From the NCBI GenBank assembly GCA_002897115.2, contig BCIH01000019.1, forward strand, positions 41,479 through 105,478: DNA of 64,000 nt, in the 5' to 3' direction. Origin of the DNA: Prototheca cutis (Eukaryota > Chlorophyta > Trebouxiophyceae > Chlorellales > Chlorellaceae). Below, in pieces: positions 11,919 through 23,104 of this stretch; the first letter of the stretch is position 1; each line of letters begins with the position of its first letter. The notes beneath the pieces are model-generated. The model was not told where the DNA came from and made no database searches. It saw only the letters and a list, made by a program, of their open reading frames with translations. The position numbers and the translations under genes were made by a program.

Positions 11919-12642
11919 GCGCTTTGGGGGGGGGACTGTGGGGCAGCCGTTGCCTGGGACCGAGTTTTTACAGGGCCGAGAATGGTGGTGCAGACGTGTC
12001 TGTTTGATGGAAGGGCACGCAGGACGGCGACGTGACCTGCGGGCGTTTCCNCACCAGGCACGTGCCCCCACGCACGCGTGGAATGGAGTCGAGTCGGCAC
12101 CAGAAGGAGGAAAGGAGGCCGTCCTTGCTTGAGGGAGCCAGACGGGTACCAAGGATACTCCCTTTACTTGGGCTGGAACGTCTGTGGGTATTCTGATGAT
12201 ACACTGTTCCATGCTGGTGCCACCCAGTGAACTGACAGAGTCACGCTGCCCCTCGATTTCCCCGCACATGCTGTTGCCATCTGCTCGTTCAACCTATCCT
12301 GTGAAGCCGGATTTCCCTGCTCAAAAGTTTGGAACGACCCCCTCTTCCCACGTGCGTTCCTGAGGACAGCGGGTGTCCAAGCCGATGCCCCCGGCTCCCA
12401 CCCACCATCCCCACATTCGTTCGCTTCCTGTCTCGAGGTTTGGGCAGCATCATGTACACTAGAAGCGCCGTTTGGGCCGGGCTTGGAACGGGGTTCCGCG
12501 AGTGTGATTGCAGGGTGAAATAAGCTCCGGCTGCGGCAAGAAAGCAAGGCTTGGGAAGGAGAGCTGCAAGGGACCCGCGGCGCTGGTATGGCGCATTGGT
12601 CAACCCATGCAATACGTCGTTATTGAGCATGCTGGGCATAGC

Positions 12643-12768
12643 GAGGGGGGGGGGGGGGGGGGGGGGGGNNNNNNNNNNNNNNNNNNNNNNNNNNNNNNNN
12701 NNNNNNNNNNNNNNNNNNNNNNNNNNNNNNNNNNNNNNNNNNNNNNNNNNNNNNNNNNNNNNNNNNNN

Positions 12769-12821
<53 letters not shown>
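12643..12821. repeat. Poly-G run interrupted by a 100-N assembly gap
   Basis: G residues run from 12643, then exactly 100 N at 12669-12768, then G to 12821. The fixed 100-N size is a placeholder, so the true length of the run is unknown. Confidence 0.95.
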
Positions 12822-12822
<1 letters not shown>

Positions 12823-12946
12823 AATCAAGGACGAACTGTTCCATCGCTGCTAAGCATCCACAGAATTGGGTTGGTGATTCATCCTCACGTCAGGAGTCTT
12901 GGCAAGGGCAGCCCTTCCAAGCCCCTCGCATGCACACTCAGGGGCT

Positions 12947-13033
12947 TCATAGACTACCCAGCAAGGCAAAGAGCCCAGACGACATAAGGGCCAAGACGAC
13001 GGCAAGCTTGTTGAACAAGCGCAGGACGGCGTT
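12947..13033 (-). other. Possible C-terminal membrane-anchor exon of FOX1
   Basis: The open segment, read on the minus strand, ends in a hydrophobic helix (KLAVVLALMSSGLFALLGSL) followed at once by TGA (12949-12947). It lies 300 bp downstream of the apparent FOX1 stop, where a GTG-type donor (GCG/GTG) overlaps the last codons. I could not find an acceptor in the matching phase; the C12-A7 homopolymers at about 13049-13072 may be miscounted. This is offered as a candidate only. Confidence 0.3.
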
Positions 13034-13335
13034 GGGTGTTCCTTATGTTTCCTCTTTTTTTGGGGGGGGGGGGCCATTGGGTACAGAAGCCCTCAAGCTG
13101 GGGCAAAGCACGCGACGCAGTAAGTCATGAACAATGGCCCGGGGCGGCGTGCCGGCCGCCAAGCAGAATGTTCGCCCCTCTTTGAGTTTGCCCACATGGT
13201 GGTGGGTAGTAGGAAAAAGGGGGTAGGGAGGTGGGGGGTCGAGCACCAGCCAGCAACACCTGTCCCCACCCCGATGCACACACAAACGCCAACACAAGAA
13301 AAATCATCATTGTTCTTTCTTTCTTTCTTTCCCGC

Positions 13336-16300
13336 TCATGCAGNCACCGCGGTGACGTTGAGCCAGGAGCGCATGCCTTCGTCGTAGTGGACGTTGGTTT
13401 CTGTGTAAAAGGGCCAGCGGCCCACGGCGGTAGCCATCAGGTCCATGGACCGGACGACGGTAGGGAAGAGCTCCGTGGAGTGGGAGTGTGTCGAGCGCCA
13501 GACCATCTGCTGCGAGGTGAACGCCGGCGCGTGGAGGTCGGTCTCGGTCCCCATGCCGATGGTCACAAACCGCGTAGTGGAGTTGACTGGCACGGTGATG
13601 TCGGGCTGGTTGCAGAAGAGGTAGCCGTTGATGGCGGCGCGCGTGACGGTGGTTGCAAAGTTGGTGTCGTTCTGCGCGGCAATGGGGTCGATGGCCGTGC
13701 GCTGGAGGTTGAGCAGCAGGAAGGGGCTCACGCTCTCGTCCCCGGTCAAGAACATGACGGACACCATGGCGTCCACATCAACCGGATGCGCAGCGGGGTC
13801 GGTGGAGGTGCTGTTGGTGCCAAAGGCGCCGGGCTTGCCAATCACCACGCTGCCCACCAGGCCGGCGTACTGGTGGGTGCTCATGTCGACTGACGAACCG
13901 TAGGACGTGCCGACAGTAGAGAGGTCGTCGTCCTGAGGCCCAGCTTCCGCAGGGACCAGGTAGGAGTACGTGTAAGTACCATTGGTGTCCACCGATTGGG
14001 CCTCGGCGTCCGAGGGGTTGTGCAGCGGGATGAGCCCCGCATCGATGGCAAAGTTGACCGGGAAACTCACGCGGTTGCTGAACACGACGGAGAACGTCTG
14101 GCCGACTTCGGCAAAGACCAGCGGGCCCAGGAAGCCACGGTGGTCGGGCCCGGGGATCTCCTCGGTGAACGTCGCGTCGGTGTACTGCTTGTAGANGGCC
14201 TTGACGGACTCGGGGCCAACGTTGAGCGGTGTGTGCTCAATGTACTGGTTGGCATTGTCGTCAAATGCTTCGCCCGTGCAGCCATCATAACCCATGGGCA
14301 CGTAGTTCCACACGATTTCCTCAGCCTGGATGTAGTACGTCTTGACCGCTTCCGCCACTGGTGCCGCCGCCGGCGTGTCACCTGGGGTATTGGGTTCGGT
14401 CAGGAGGGTTGTTGGGGTCGAGATTTTGGTGTCTTCTGAGTGCCTTTTTGGGGGGGTGACTGAATTTTTTTTGTGGNGATTTTTTAAATCTCCCCTGAAA
14501 ATCCCCCCCAACAAACCAACTCCAAAAAGCCCTCGCAAAAAAACCCAACTTACCGACGACTTCGTAGAGCATCATCATGCCGGCGTTGATGTGGTCGGTG
14601 GTACGGCAGGTGAGGAGGTGGGTCCCCGTCCCCCGTGCAACCAGGTCCATGGTCTGCATGGACCCTGCCATGGCGATGGCGGTGGGCGTGGCCTGGCGAT
14701 CGATGACCAGGTTCTGATGCTGGAGGTTTGGCGAGTGGATGTCGGCTTCCGTGCCCAGGGAGATGATGTGCAGGCGGGTGATGCCGTCACGGACCAGCGG
14801 AACGGCGGGCCCGTTGCAGAAGTTGAAGCCGTTGATGGAGTGCATGAGGTTGGACTCCTGGAACGCGCCNGCGGGGGTAGCCTCCCCGCCCTCAGCCGAC
14901 TCGGTGGCCGCGGTGTCGTTCAGCAGCGTGTTCCAGTCCGCGCCCGCCAGGAAGAGCTGGAGATTCGAATCGAAGAACAGACTGCTCTGTTCGTTCATGA
15001 CAGAGAAGAAGAGGACGCGCTCCGCATCGACGTCAGACGCCACCATGTCGTCATCAAAGGCGCCTTTGCGCCCGATGATGATGGCGCCCATCAGCCCCGC
15101 ATAGGTGTCCATGTCCTCCATGGTGTGGCTGTGGTACAGCCAGGCCTTGGTGCTCAGGTCGTTGGGCCCCGGACCCGAAATCTCGGGCACCAGCCACGTG
15201 TAGTTCCATGTCCNGTTAGGGTTTACGTAATCGTCGAGCTTCTCACTCTCCGGCGTGCCGTCGTTGTAGGGCGTGCCCTCGTTGGATTTGTTGTACCAGA
15301 CGCCGTGGGGGTGCATGGAGACCTGGTAGGGCAGCGTGTTTTTAAAGTACACTTCGAGGGTGTCGCCCACCTCCGCGCGCAGGATGGGACCCAGCAGACC
15401 GAGGTACTCCTCGTCGGCGCTCCTCTCGATCCTCGTCGTATAGGTGGCGTCGGTGTACTCGCGGTACAGGCCCTTGATGTAGCGCGACCCGATGCGGTCG
15501 GAAAAGTTGCCGACGTACGTCAGCTGGTCGGCCGTGAAATTGGCGGGACCGTCGCCGTTGCACATGTAGGCATTCTGGGGGGCATAATCCCAGATGACTT
15601 CCTCCGCCTGGACGTAGTACCGTCGGGTGGTGCCGGTGAGCTGGGACTCGATGACCGCCTGGGCCGTGGCATTGGGCTCCACCGTGTACAGCAGGATCAT
15701 GCCGCCGTTGTAATGGTCATTCACGTGGCAGTGCCACATCCACGTCCCCGTCGACCACGCCTCCAGGCTCAAGGAGTAGGCGCTGCCCGGGATCATCTTG
15801 ATGATGTCGGCTCGGTTGCCACGCAGGGTGACGGTGTTGCCGTGCCAGTGCACGTTGTGCATGTCCAGGTCGGAGCCCACGGCCGCCGTGTGCCAGCGCA
15901 CAGTCTCGCCCTGCGTCATGTTCAGGCCCTTGACCGCGCAGTAGAGCATGCCGTTGACCGAATGGTGCGTCTGCGTCTCCTGCAACTCCGTCTCCGTCAT
16001 GCCAAAGCTCGCGGCCGTCCGCCCCGCCATGTTCTTCTCGTACAGCGGGGAGTTGTACTCGTAGATGATCTGCGTCACGGTGATGATGTCGCGACCCTCG
16101 GGACGGCTGGGCGCGTTGGCCTCGTCCGTCGCGTTCGCGATCAACATCGCGCCCACCAGGCCCAGCGCCGCATGCGCCGTGGGGTCCACCATCGACCTGT
16201 TGTTCAAGGGGNTGTTTGTGGGCGTGTTCAGTCATGCATGTGTGTTTGGTGATGCACTTCTGCATGTGTATGTGTTTGTGTGCACACACGGAAGGGCTTG

Positions 16301-17260
16301 TTGAATGGGTGCGCGCCCAGAGCGGAGATGGAGGGCCCGGCAGAAAATGCAATGCCACCACACACCACAACAGCAACAGCAACAGCAACAACAGCCCCTG
16401 GCATATACCAAAGTGTAACACAAATGCTAACATAATTTGCAAGGAAAACATATGGATCTCCTGTGCAGCGCAAGAAAGGAGGGGGCCATTATATTGTCAG
16501 GAGGATCCCCCCCCCCCAAAAAAAAGCAAGTTTGCCCAGGCCCACGTGATCAAATCCGCCCCACCGTCGTACGCACTTGTAAAGCCACAGCTTCGTGGCA
16601 GGCTCGTTCAGCGTCGGGCCGGCCTCGGGAGGCACCACAAACTTCAGGGTAACCGTTTGGTTGGCTTCAACGGGGTCCAGGAAGTCGGCGTCGCCCTCCG
16701 CCACGGGCTCGAAACCCGTGGGTACTAGNTTGACCGGGAAGTCCAGGGCATTGCGGAACACGATGGTCACAGTGTCTCCCACCCGAGCAGTGATGAGGGG
16801 GCCTGTGTTGTGAAGAAAGACAGGATGGAGCTGGATGGTCTGTCAATTCGGGCGCCGAAGCGGCCCATCGGCCGGCCAGCCGAACCCTAGATCTCCGCCA
16901 TCCCGTGCGCACCAATCCAGAGTCGGGTCCCCACCTCGACCCCACCCCAGTGCACAACACCGCNCGTGGGCCCTCCCAACGCTCACCAAGGAACCCGAGG
17001 TGCACAAACTCAGCGATGCGGGGCACCTGACTCGTGAAATTCCCGTCTGTATACTGGCGGTAGAGTCCCATCCAATACTCGGAGCCCAGGCCGTCCTCCG
17101 TGAACGTCACGGAGGCCCCAAAGGAGGTGTTGCAGTAGTCCGCAGCACCAGAGTCAAAAAGGACTTCCTCGGCCTGGATGTAGTAGGGGTCCGGGTTGGC
17201 AGCGGCTGCCAAGCTCAGGCATGCCGCCACCACGAGGAGTACGCAGGCGTAGCGAGCCAT
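13336..17260 (-). CDS. FOX1: Ceruloplasmin-like multicopper ferroxidase
   Basis: Four exons: 17260-16987, 16802-16577, 16196-14554, 14381-13336. They give 1062 aa, close to human ceruloplasmin and Chlamydomonas FOX1. A signal peptide (RYACVLLVVAACLSLAAAA) leads into six cupredoxin domains recognisable by repeated YYIQAEE starts. Copper ligands: domain 2 has HNVHWHG and WHCHVNDH; domain 3 has MHPHGVWYNK and WLYHSHT; domain 4 keeps a type-1 site (DIHSPN and CRTTDHINAGM). Domains 1, 5 and 6 have lost their ligands (for example WLYKSMVD; YTETNVHYDEGM). Such enzymes oxidise Fe(II) at the cell surface to feed an FTR1-type permease. N bases at 13344, 14196, 14870, 15214 and 16729 keep the frame. The TGA at 13336 follows the end of domain 6 closely, and a membrane-anchor exon may be missing. 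Confidence 0.92.
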
Positions 17261-18673
17261 GGCTGCCGGTGGGCTGTGCGCACCCTAGGCCACGCCTCTG
17301 TACTACCCCAAAGCAATCTCCAGCTCTCGACAGTTAATTACAACGCCCGCCGCTGCCATACATGCAATCGGCCGCCGGGGTGCGTCACCATGCCAGGGTG
17401 CGCACGCGTGGACACACTGGCGTGTGGCAGCGTGTGCCAGTGGCCGCCGGTATCCCTGGGGACGTGCCCTCGCCAGAAGCCAGGGAGCGCACGCAAAGAA
17501 GCAGATCCGGATCTCCATCCGGCTGCCACTTCTGTGGATCAACTTCCTTGCCTAACAGCAAAGAGCATCTACTGGGCTCTCAAAGCACACTGCGCAAACA
17601 GAACGCCGCAAGAACGGAGCATACCCGTAGGCAATTACGAGTCGACAGTACGAAAAGGTCTCGTGGCCACGGAGGTGTGGGAGCAGCTAAACGGTGTGGA
17701 CAGGCCTTTGCAACGCCTGACAGCTTCATATATGAGCATAATAGAACTCCTTCGGTGATTGGGGATGCCAATGGGNTTTTAACATGCACCATTTTTGCGT
17801 AAACTCCCCGGCTGGCCAGTCCATGTGGTGAAGGGGATGCCGCCGACTGGGCGATGGGCCACATCCAGTTCTGAACCCTAAATAAACAAGCGCTTCCTGG
17901 GTTGATTCCGCAAGAAAAAGTCTCAATCGTGCAACACATTGTTTTTAAGCAATTCTTAATCAAACCAAGGAGAATTCTGTGTCATAGTCAGAGGCTTACT
18001 GGCAGTTCTTTCTGGGAGCCAGATCCAAAGTTTCAAAGCAATCAGCAAGAGCACCGTGGCAGCTCCTTTCTTTCTTTGTTGTGCACTTTTGCATTGCCCC
18101 AGCACCGCCATGGTAGGCCTGTACCCTTCGACTCCCGGCCATCAACGTTGTCCCAGGACCCTCTGCAATCTCCATTGCATCCAGTTTTCAAGGATCGTGA
18201 ACCAAGACTGAAACAAGATGGCCATTGGCCGGCATGCATGCACATATCATTTTTTCTGCTGAGCCCGTAGGGCTCGTCACGGGGGGTCAGAACGAGCAAG
18301 TGGACAATGACAACTTATGGTGGAAGGCGGGGTTGGGGGCAATGCTGGCAAGAGCCCCCCAGCAGGGAGGCATGCACCAATGCATGCACACTGGTGACGC
18401 ACGCAGTGACGCAGCATGAAATGCTTTGCAAAAAGAACAGCAGCGTTTGCTTGTGAAGGCAAGCAGCAATGCAAGATTGGGTGTGTGCGCGCGCGCGCGT
18501 GTGTGTGTGGGTTTTGGGGGGGGGGGGGGGGGGGCCGTAGACCGACCGGATGCAGCTGCAGCCTGTACGAGAGCCTGCGCCAAGCAGCGGGCCGGCATCA
18601 AAAGCCCCAAGGAACTGGAGGACCCCCCCCCTTCAAACACACACACACGCACACACCACCGACCATAAATCGT
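17261..18673 (-). promoter_or_regulatory. FOX1 upstream region with iron-response-like hexamers
   Basis: On the coding (minus) strand, CACGCG lies at 17410-17405 and CACACG at 17426-17421 and 17436-17431: three hexamers in 32 bp, 145-176 bp before the FOX1 ATG. CACACG and CACGCG are the cores reported for the Chlamydomonas FOX1 iron-response elements. Beyond about 17600 the stretch holds a G run (about 18517-18534) and a GT/GC-alternating run (18481-18508), and no gene I recognise before the permease stop at 18674. Confidence 0.5.
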
Positions 18674-19109
18674 TCAAGAGAAGAATTTGTATGACGTGGC
18701 ATGGCTGACGAGTCCCCAGGCCGCACCGATGGCGGCCAGGATGCCGATGACACCAAACAGGACAACGATGACGTAACTTAGCGGGCGGTCAAACCAGCGG
18801 AGCTCATCGGGCCGTCGCGTGATGAGCCACATGATGCAGGGCAGCATGAAGCACAGCGGGGCGTAGCCTATCGCGCCCACCAGGCCCATGAGGTCCGAGA
18901 TGAAGGGCAGTGCTACGGCCAAAANCCCTGTAACAGCCACAAACACCCATCGAAAGCCCAGGCGCTTGACCACCACGGCTGCAGGCTCGCGATACTCCAG
19001 CCCCGTCCAGTGCGCCAGTGCAATCCGCGTGTCCACCCAGTCAAACACCGAATGCGCAAACATCTGCGTTTTTTTTGGGTGTGTGTCTGTGTGTGTGTGT
19101 GTGTGGTGT

Positions 19110-19172
<63 letters not shown>

Positions 19173-19760
19173 GTTCACCAGCACTGGCAGTAGTACAAGA
19201 CCACCAGTAGTAGTAAGACACCACTGGTAGTAGTACAACAAACAACACTGGCAGGAAAAGCAACAAACAAACATCAAATAACCCCCCAAAACCCTCCCTC
19301 CCGACAATGACAGAAATGTTCACGGACCAGGTATCCGGAGAGGCCATTTCCTACGAGCATCAGGTTCCCCAGGATGACGAGCCAGGCCGGGTGTTGGATG
19401 GAATTGAACACGAGGCTGGCAACGCCATTCCCAAAGGCCCAGTACCCGGCGACATTGACGGCGAGCACCAGGACGAAGATAATCGTGTAGCCCACAAACA
19501 TTGCACGGCGCATGGGCGCCACCGCGCTGGGAGCGGCCGCCAGCGTCGACTGCGTCTCTAAGAGCACCGGGTCACCAAACAGCAGCGTGATGCTGCCCAG
19601 CGCTGAGAAAGCAGGGAACAGCCGTCCTGCTAGTGAACCCTCCATCATGCTATAAGATACGTCAGGGTCACGGCCTGCACGTGCGTTGAGTTGATGGGTG
19701 TGCAGCGCGTGTGTGCATGGGCACGCGCGCGTGCGCACGCGCGCACACCCCCCCCCCCCA

Positions 19761-19833
<73 letters not shown>

Positions 19834-20712
19834 CCACAAAACCACACTGACCATGCATGAAGGATCCTAACACAGCAAGAAAGCTGAATCCCAGTGTTGT
19901 CAGCGCGCCAAACACTTGGACACTGGCCAGCGAGGCAAAGTCCGGCAGGACAACCAGGAACAGCTGTGCGCCCGCAAACGCGGCAATCCAGGGGGACAGG
20001 AGCGTGGAGCACGAGCTGGTGGTGTCCCCGTGTGCCGCGCCGCAAGAGGCGGTGTACAGGCCCAGCAGGGCCTGACCGCAGACGACAGGGTAGATGGTGC
20101 ACATCCCCGTGTTGATAGCCAGCTGCAGACCCGTCACACAGATGACGCCCCAGCGCGGGCCCAGCGCCGCCACGCCCAGGTCGCGGTACCGCGTTCGCCG
20201 CACGCCCCCCAGCTCGTGCAGGTGCGCCAGGCGCGTCGCCGACCACAGCACCGACAGATAGGAAACAACAATGGTGCAGACGCCGCCCGCCCAGCCCAGC
20301 GCCGCAAAGGACGCGGGGAGGGACAGCAAGAAGGGGGCGCCCACGGTGGCCACCAGGTAACAACAGCCCTGCACCCACGTGCCTGCATGAAGAGAGCGTG
20401 GAGGGGGGCCGCGTGCATGTGAGAGAGAGAAAGAGAGAAAGAGAACCGTCCTGGTGGCACAGAGGACGCAGGGCCGACCCTTGCACACCTCAACGCACCC
20501 GTGGGCTCCCGGAAGAGGGCGCTGCTCGAGTGCGGCAGCAGGTTGCTGGTGCTGCTTGAAAACGTGCCCAGGGACTTGTGCAGCCGCCTGAGCCTACCCC
20601 TGGGTGGGGAATCGGCTCCAAGTCCCATGATCTCCGAGGGGACCTGCACCGACTCCTCCACCACAAAGGTCACCCCGGGCTGGCCGTCCGACGTGGAGGC
20701 CTCCATGCCCAC
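18674..20712 (-). CDS. AAAP-family amino acid/auxin permease
   Basis: Four exons, 20712-20499, 20382-19852, 19674-19328, 19063-18674, give 493 aa, the usual AAAP size. A hydrophilic N-terminus of about 65 residues is followed by about 10-11 membrane segments. They begin with the family-type first helix (GTWVQGCCYLVATVGAPFLL, then PASFAALGWAGG) and include YPVVCGQALLGLY, GSITLLFGDPVLLE and YWAFGNGVASLVFNS. Members are H+-coupled amino acid transporters of plasma or vacuolar membranes; the substrate cannot be inferred. Intron 2 carries a CA run (19764-19831) and intron 3 a 60-nt G run. The short PTG/TW splice at the exon 1-2 border restores the family N-terminus. N at 18925. The gene is divergent from SEC61G, and a TATA palindrome lies 40 bp upstream of the ATG. 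Confidence 0.88.
19112..19171. repeat. Poly-G run of 60 nt in permease intron 3
   Basis: Sixty consecutive G on the plus strand (C on the coding strand), flanked by a GT dinucleotide run (19082-19110). The run ends about 50 nt before the minus-strand acceptor at 19065-19064. Confidence 0.9.
19764..19831. repeat. (CA)n in permease intron 2
   Basis: About 34 CA units lie within the intron, 20 nt inside the donor of exon 2 on the minus strand. Confidence 0.9.
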
Positions 20713-21029
20713 CGGCCAGAGCGCAGACGGCCCCCAGACTCACAGCATGGGCCATATATATGGCAGTAATGTGAATTCTAGGGCGTTCATGGACCCGCAT
20801 TGAAGTCTTGTCCGGCCCTTTGGCTATGGCATGGTGTTAGCCGGGCGACCCTGGCGACCGTGTCAGGCCCCCCGGGGGCCCCACCTCCGGCCATGTTCGC
20901 TGTCTGCATTCGCGCACCTCCCAGCGGCCGTGGGGACGGTGCTTCCCGTGTAAACTCCCATCGCTCCGATCACTGCCTGGTAGCATTGATTGTCACATTC
21001 TGTGCTCTGTTCCCAATCAATTCGCTACC
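20713..21029. promoter_or_regulatory. Bidirectional promoter, AAAP permease / SEC61G
   Basis: This is 317 bp between opposed ATGs. The self-complementary string ccatatatatgg at 20752-20763 is a good TATA box, 40 bp from the permease ATG. Confidence 0.5.
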
Positions 21030-21467
21030 ATGGACGCCGTGGCGGTGCAAGTAAAAGACTTTGCCAAGAACAGCATCAGGTCGGTTGGTCGCCACGGTGG
21101 TCCACGAGGCGCGTGTGCGGGTCCCGCCTGCAAGCGATCATTGCTGACATTGTTCCAATGCTATTGCACAGGCTGGTCAAACGCTGCGAGAAGCCGGACC
21201 GGACGGAGTTCACCAAGGTCGCCCGGTTGACGGCCATGGGCTTCCTGGCCACGGGCTTCATCGGCTTCTTCGTCAAGCTGGTGTTCATCCCGATCAACCA
21301 GGTGAGTCATGGGATAGGAGTGTGTGGTGGGGGGTTGAATGATAGGTCCCTGTCCATTTGCTGGGGCCAATGCCCAAGCCGGTAGCACACCGGAGGCGTT
21401 CACCGGCCAGTCCACTCTGCTCCCTGATTGCGTGCAGATCATCATTGGCAGCAGCGCCTCGGCATGA
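21030..21467 (+). CDS. SEC61G: Protein translocase SEC61 gamma subunit
   Basis: Three exons, 21030-21079, 21172-21301, 21438-21467, encode 69 aa, the normal size. The sequence is collinear with plant and animal Sec61 gamma: [17 protein letters not shown], then [17 protein letters not shown], then the single tail-anchor helix ([20 protein letters not shown]) and [13 protein letters not shown]. Sec61 gamma (bacterial SecE) clamps the Sec61 alpha channel in the ER membrane for co-translational import. The last exon is only 30 nt long, so ORF-based annotation would miss it. All three junctions keep phase. TGA is at 21465-21467. Confidence 0.97.
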
Positions 21468-21928
21468 CGCTGGCGAGAGACGCATTCTTGACACCAAACA
21501 AAAACATGAGCTTGTGCCTGTTGCAGCCCTGGAATGCTGTAAGGGTCTAAACGGGTCCTTCAGAGAGGCGGTCGGGCCGGTGTTGACCGCAGATGGAGAG
21601 AGTGATTTGCGAAAGTTATGTGCCGTGTCTCAATCTTCCGGCCCCAGTCCGTCGTGTTTGACATCTCACAAGGGCAATGGGGTGAGTTCGCGGCCAGTTT
21701 CGGATGCTGCCATGCATGGAAGTTTTGCCTGGACTGGGGCACCGCAGCAGGGACTGCCTATCTTGAGCCCTGCTGGCTTATTTCTATCAGATCACGTTCC
21801 TAGCGAGCCAGCCACATCATGTCGATATGCATGTGTGCATGATTTTTACAGTGGTGGAATACACAAGCGCTTTATTCACGTCGGACATGAGGAGCACGAG
21901 CTGGGTCCTGGAGGGCTGGCGCTGCGAC

Positions 21929-21975
21929 TACCATGCAGGGCAAAAATAATGCAACCAGCTCAGCCAGCAACAGCG
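21929..21975 (+). repeat. Dispersed 47-bp repeat, copy A
   Basis: The 47 bases starting taccatgcagggcaaaaata are identical to 30499-30545. Sequence after it diverges, apart from a shared gtaagagg about 60-80 bp on. Confidence 0.9.
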
Positions 21976-22267
21976 TCACATCACCCCGGGGGTTGCTGGG
22001 CATCACTGATGGCCGAAAATTTTCACCCCCCACAGGGTAAGAGGAAGGTGGATGACCATCTTAATGATGGACCACCAAGGTGTGACAATTGTCGTGCCAG
22101 GCTCAATGTCCAGGACTTTCTAAAGCCTCTTTGCACGACCTGTCCTGCTGCCAAGAAGGAACCCAACCCATCCTCTAAGCGATGCGGCCAGGGAATGTGG
22201 TGAAACAGGCATTTTGTTTGGGAGGCATGCCTTTGCTGTGCAGGTGGGAGTCAGCGAATTTCGGCAA

Positions 22268-22295
22268 GGTTGCATCATTTTTGCCCTACACGGTA
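22268..22295 (-). repeat. Diverged inverted copy C of the dispersed repeat
   Basis: Read on the minus strand this begins taccgtgtagggcaaaaatg, about 24 of 28 bases matching the start of copies A and B. It faces copy A across about 290 bp, as the ends of a small element would. Confidence 0.6.
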
Positions 22296-22388
22296 GGCCA
22301 ATCGAGAGGGGCCACCGCACATGCATGGCCCCACGGCAACATCAAGGCCAATCGTGATGCCTTGCCCGAGACGTCCTCTTGTGCCACA

Positions 22389-23104
22389 CTAGACCAGCTC
22401 GATGGTGGCCATTTCAGCAGCATCCCCCCGCCGCAGGTGGTCCACCAGTTTGACCCTTGTGTATCCCCCTTGGCGGTCGGCGTAGCGCTCGGGGGCCTGC
22501 TCGAAAATGGACTTGACCAGCTCGGGGTCGTACACAAACCCCAGTGCCTGCAGAGTTTTTGTGTGTGTGCATGTGGACAGGTACTGGTTAACTGGGAGCA
22601 GCAAAGATGCGGGTCGTGAGTCCGTCACTGGGTCCATGTTGAAACAGGGACATGCACGGGCTATGCTCTGTATCGTTGGGAGTCACAGACAACTCGGCCC
22701 ACAAGTTCCCACCAAGCATGCTCAGTCAGTCGTTCAACAACTTGTGACGCGGACATTTCCAGGCAGGGCCCAGCCCACCCCACACTTGCCTGCCGCCGTG
22801 CATGCAAACTGCCATTTTTGGCGAGCGTGATGATATGATCCACGTGCTTGCGTATCGCCTTTGCCCGTGCGCGGGTGGTCTCTATCCTCCCATGTCGCAG
22901 GACCTGGGTGACTAGACCGCGGATCAGCGCCCGGCGCTGGTCGGCCGGCAGACTGAGTTTCGCCTTTTTGTTGCCGTGCCGCATGCATACCACGCTGGCG
23001 CCGTTGCTGGGGCCCAGCAGCTGGGAACCTGCACCGTTATGGTGGTATGGTACACAGGTCAAGCGCAGGTTCCTCATGCCCTGGCCAATGGGAGCCGCGC
23101 GCAT
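22389..23104 (-). CDS. bL17: Ribosomal protein bL17, probably organellar
   Basis: Two exons, 23104-22790 and 22547-22389, give 157 aa. Residues from about 41 are bL17: [50 protein letters not shown], then [20 protein letters not shown] and [21 protein letters not shown], ending IELV as in bacteria. The first 40 residues are an extension low in acids ([17 protein letters not shown]...), compatible with a plastid or mitochondrial transit peptide; which organelle is uncertain. bL17 sits near the exit tunnel of the 50S subunit. The intron has a GC donor (CAG/GCAAGTG at 22789) exactly where the conserved RRQ/ALGFVY joins. A downstream Met (MRNL, 23077) is an alternative start. Confidence 0.93.

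Larger units (their letters stand above)
11919..13335. other. Convergent intergenic region RAB5 / FOX1 with gap
   Basis: This holds the 3' flank of RAB5, a G run with a 100-N gap (12643-12821), and on the minus strand a short hydrophobic open segment (13033-12947) that could be a terminal exon of the ferroxidase. No other gene is recognised. Confidence 0.6.
21468..22388. other. Intergenic region with repeat copies and a CxxC-rich open segment
   Basis: This is about 920 bp between the SEC61G stop and the bL17 stop. It holds one copy of a 47-bp repeat (21929-21975) and, 300 bp away, a diverged inverted copy (22295-22268). Between them is an open plus-strand segment to 22203 with two Cys pairs (RCDNCRARLNV and LCTTCPAAKK). 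It has no clear start, and I cannot tie it to a gene. Confidence 0.5.

Noticed and set aside
12508..12987. Gly-rich or Pro-rich open frames through the N gap
   Set aside because: They exist only because a G homopolymer and N bases contain no stops.
14342..16252. Open frame of 636 codons on the plus strand
   Set aside because: It is antisense to FOX1 exons 3-4, has shadow composition and no motif; the minus-strand frame has the cupredoxin domains.
19645..20488. Cys-Val/Val-Cys repeat proteins on the minus strand
   Set aside because: They read the intronic CA repeat of the permease gene as coding.
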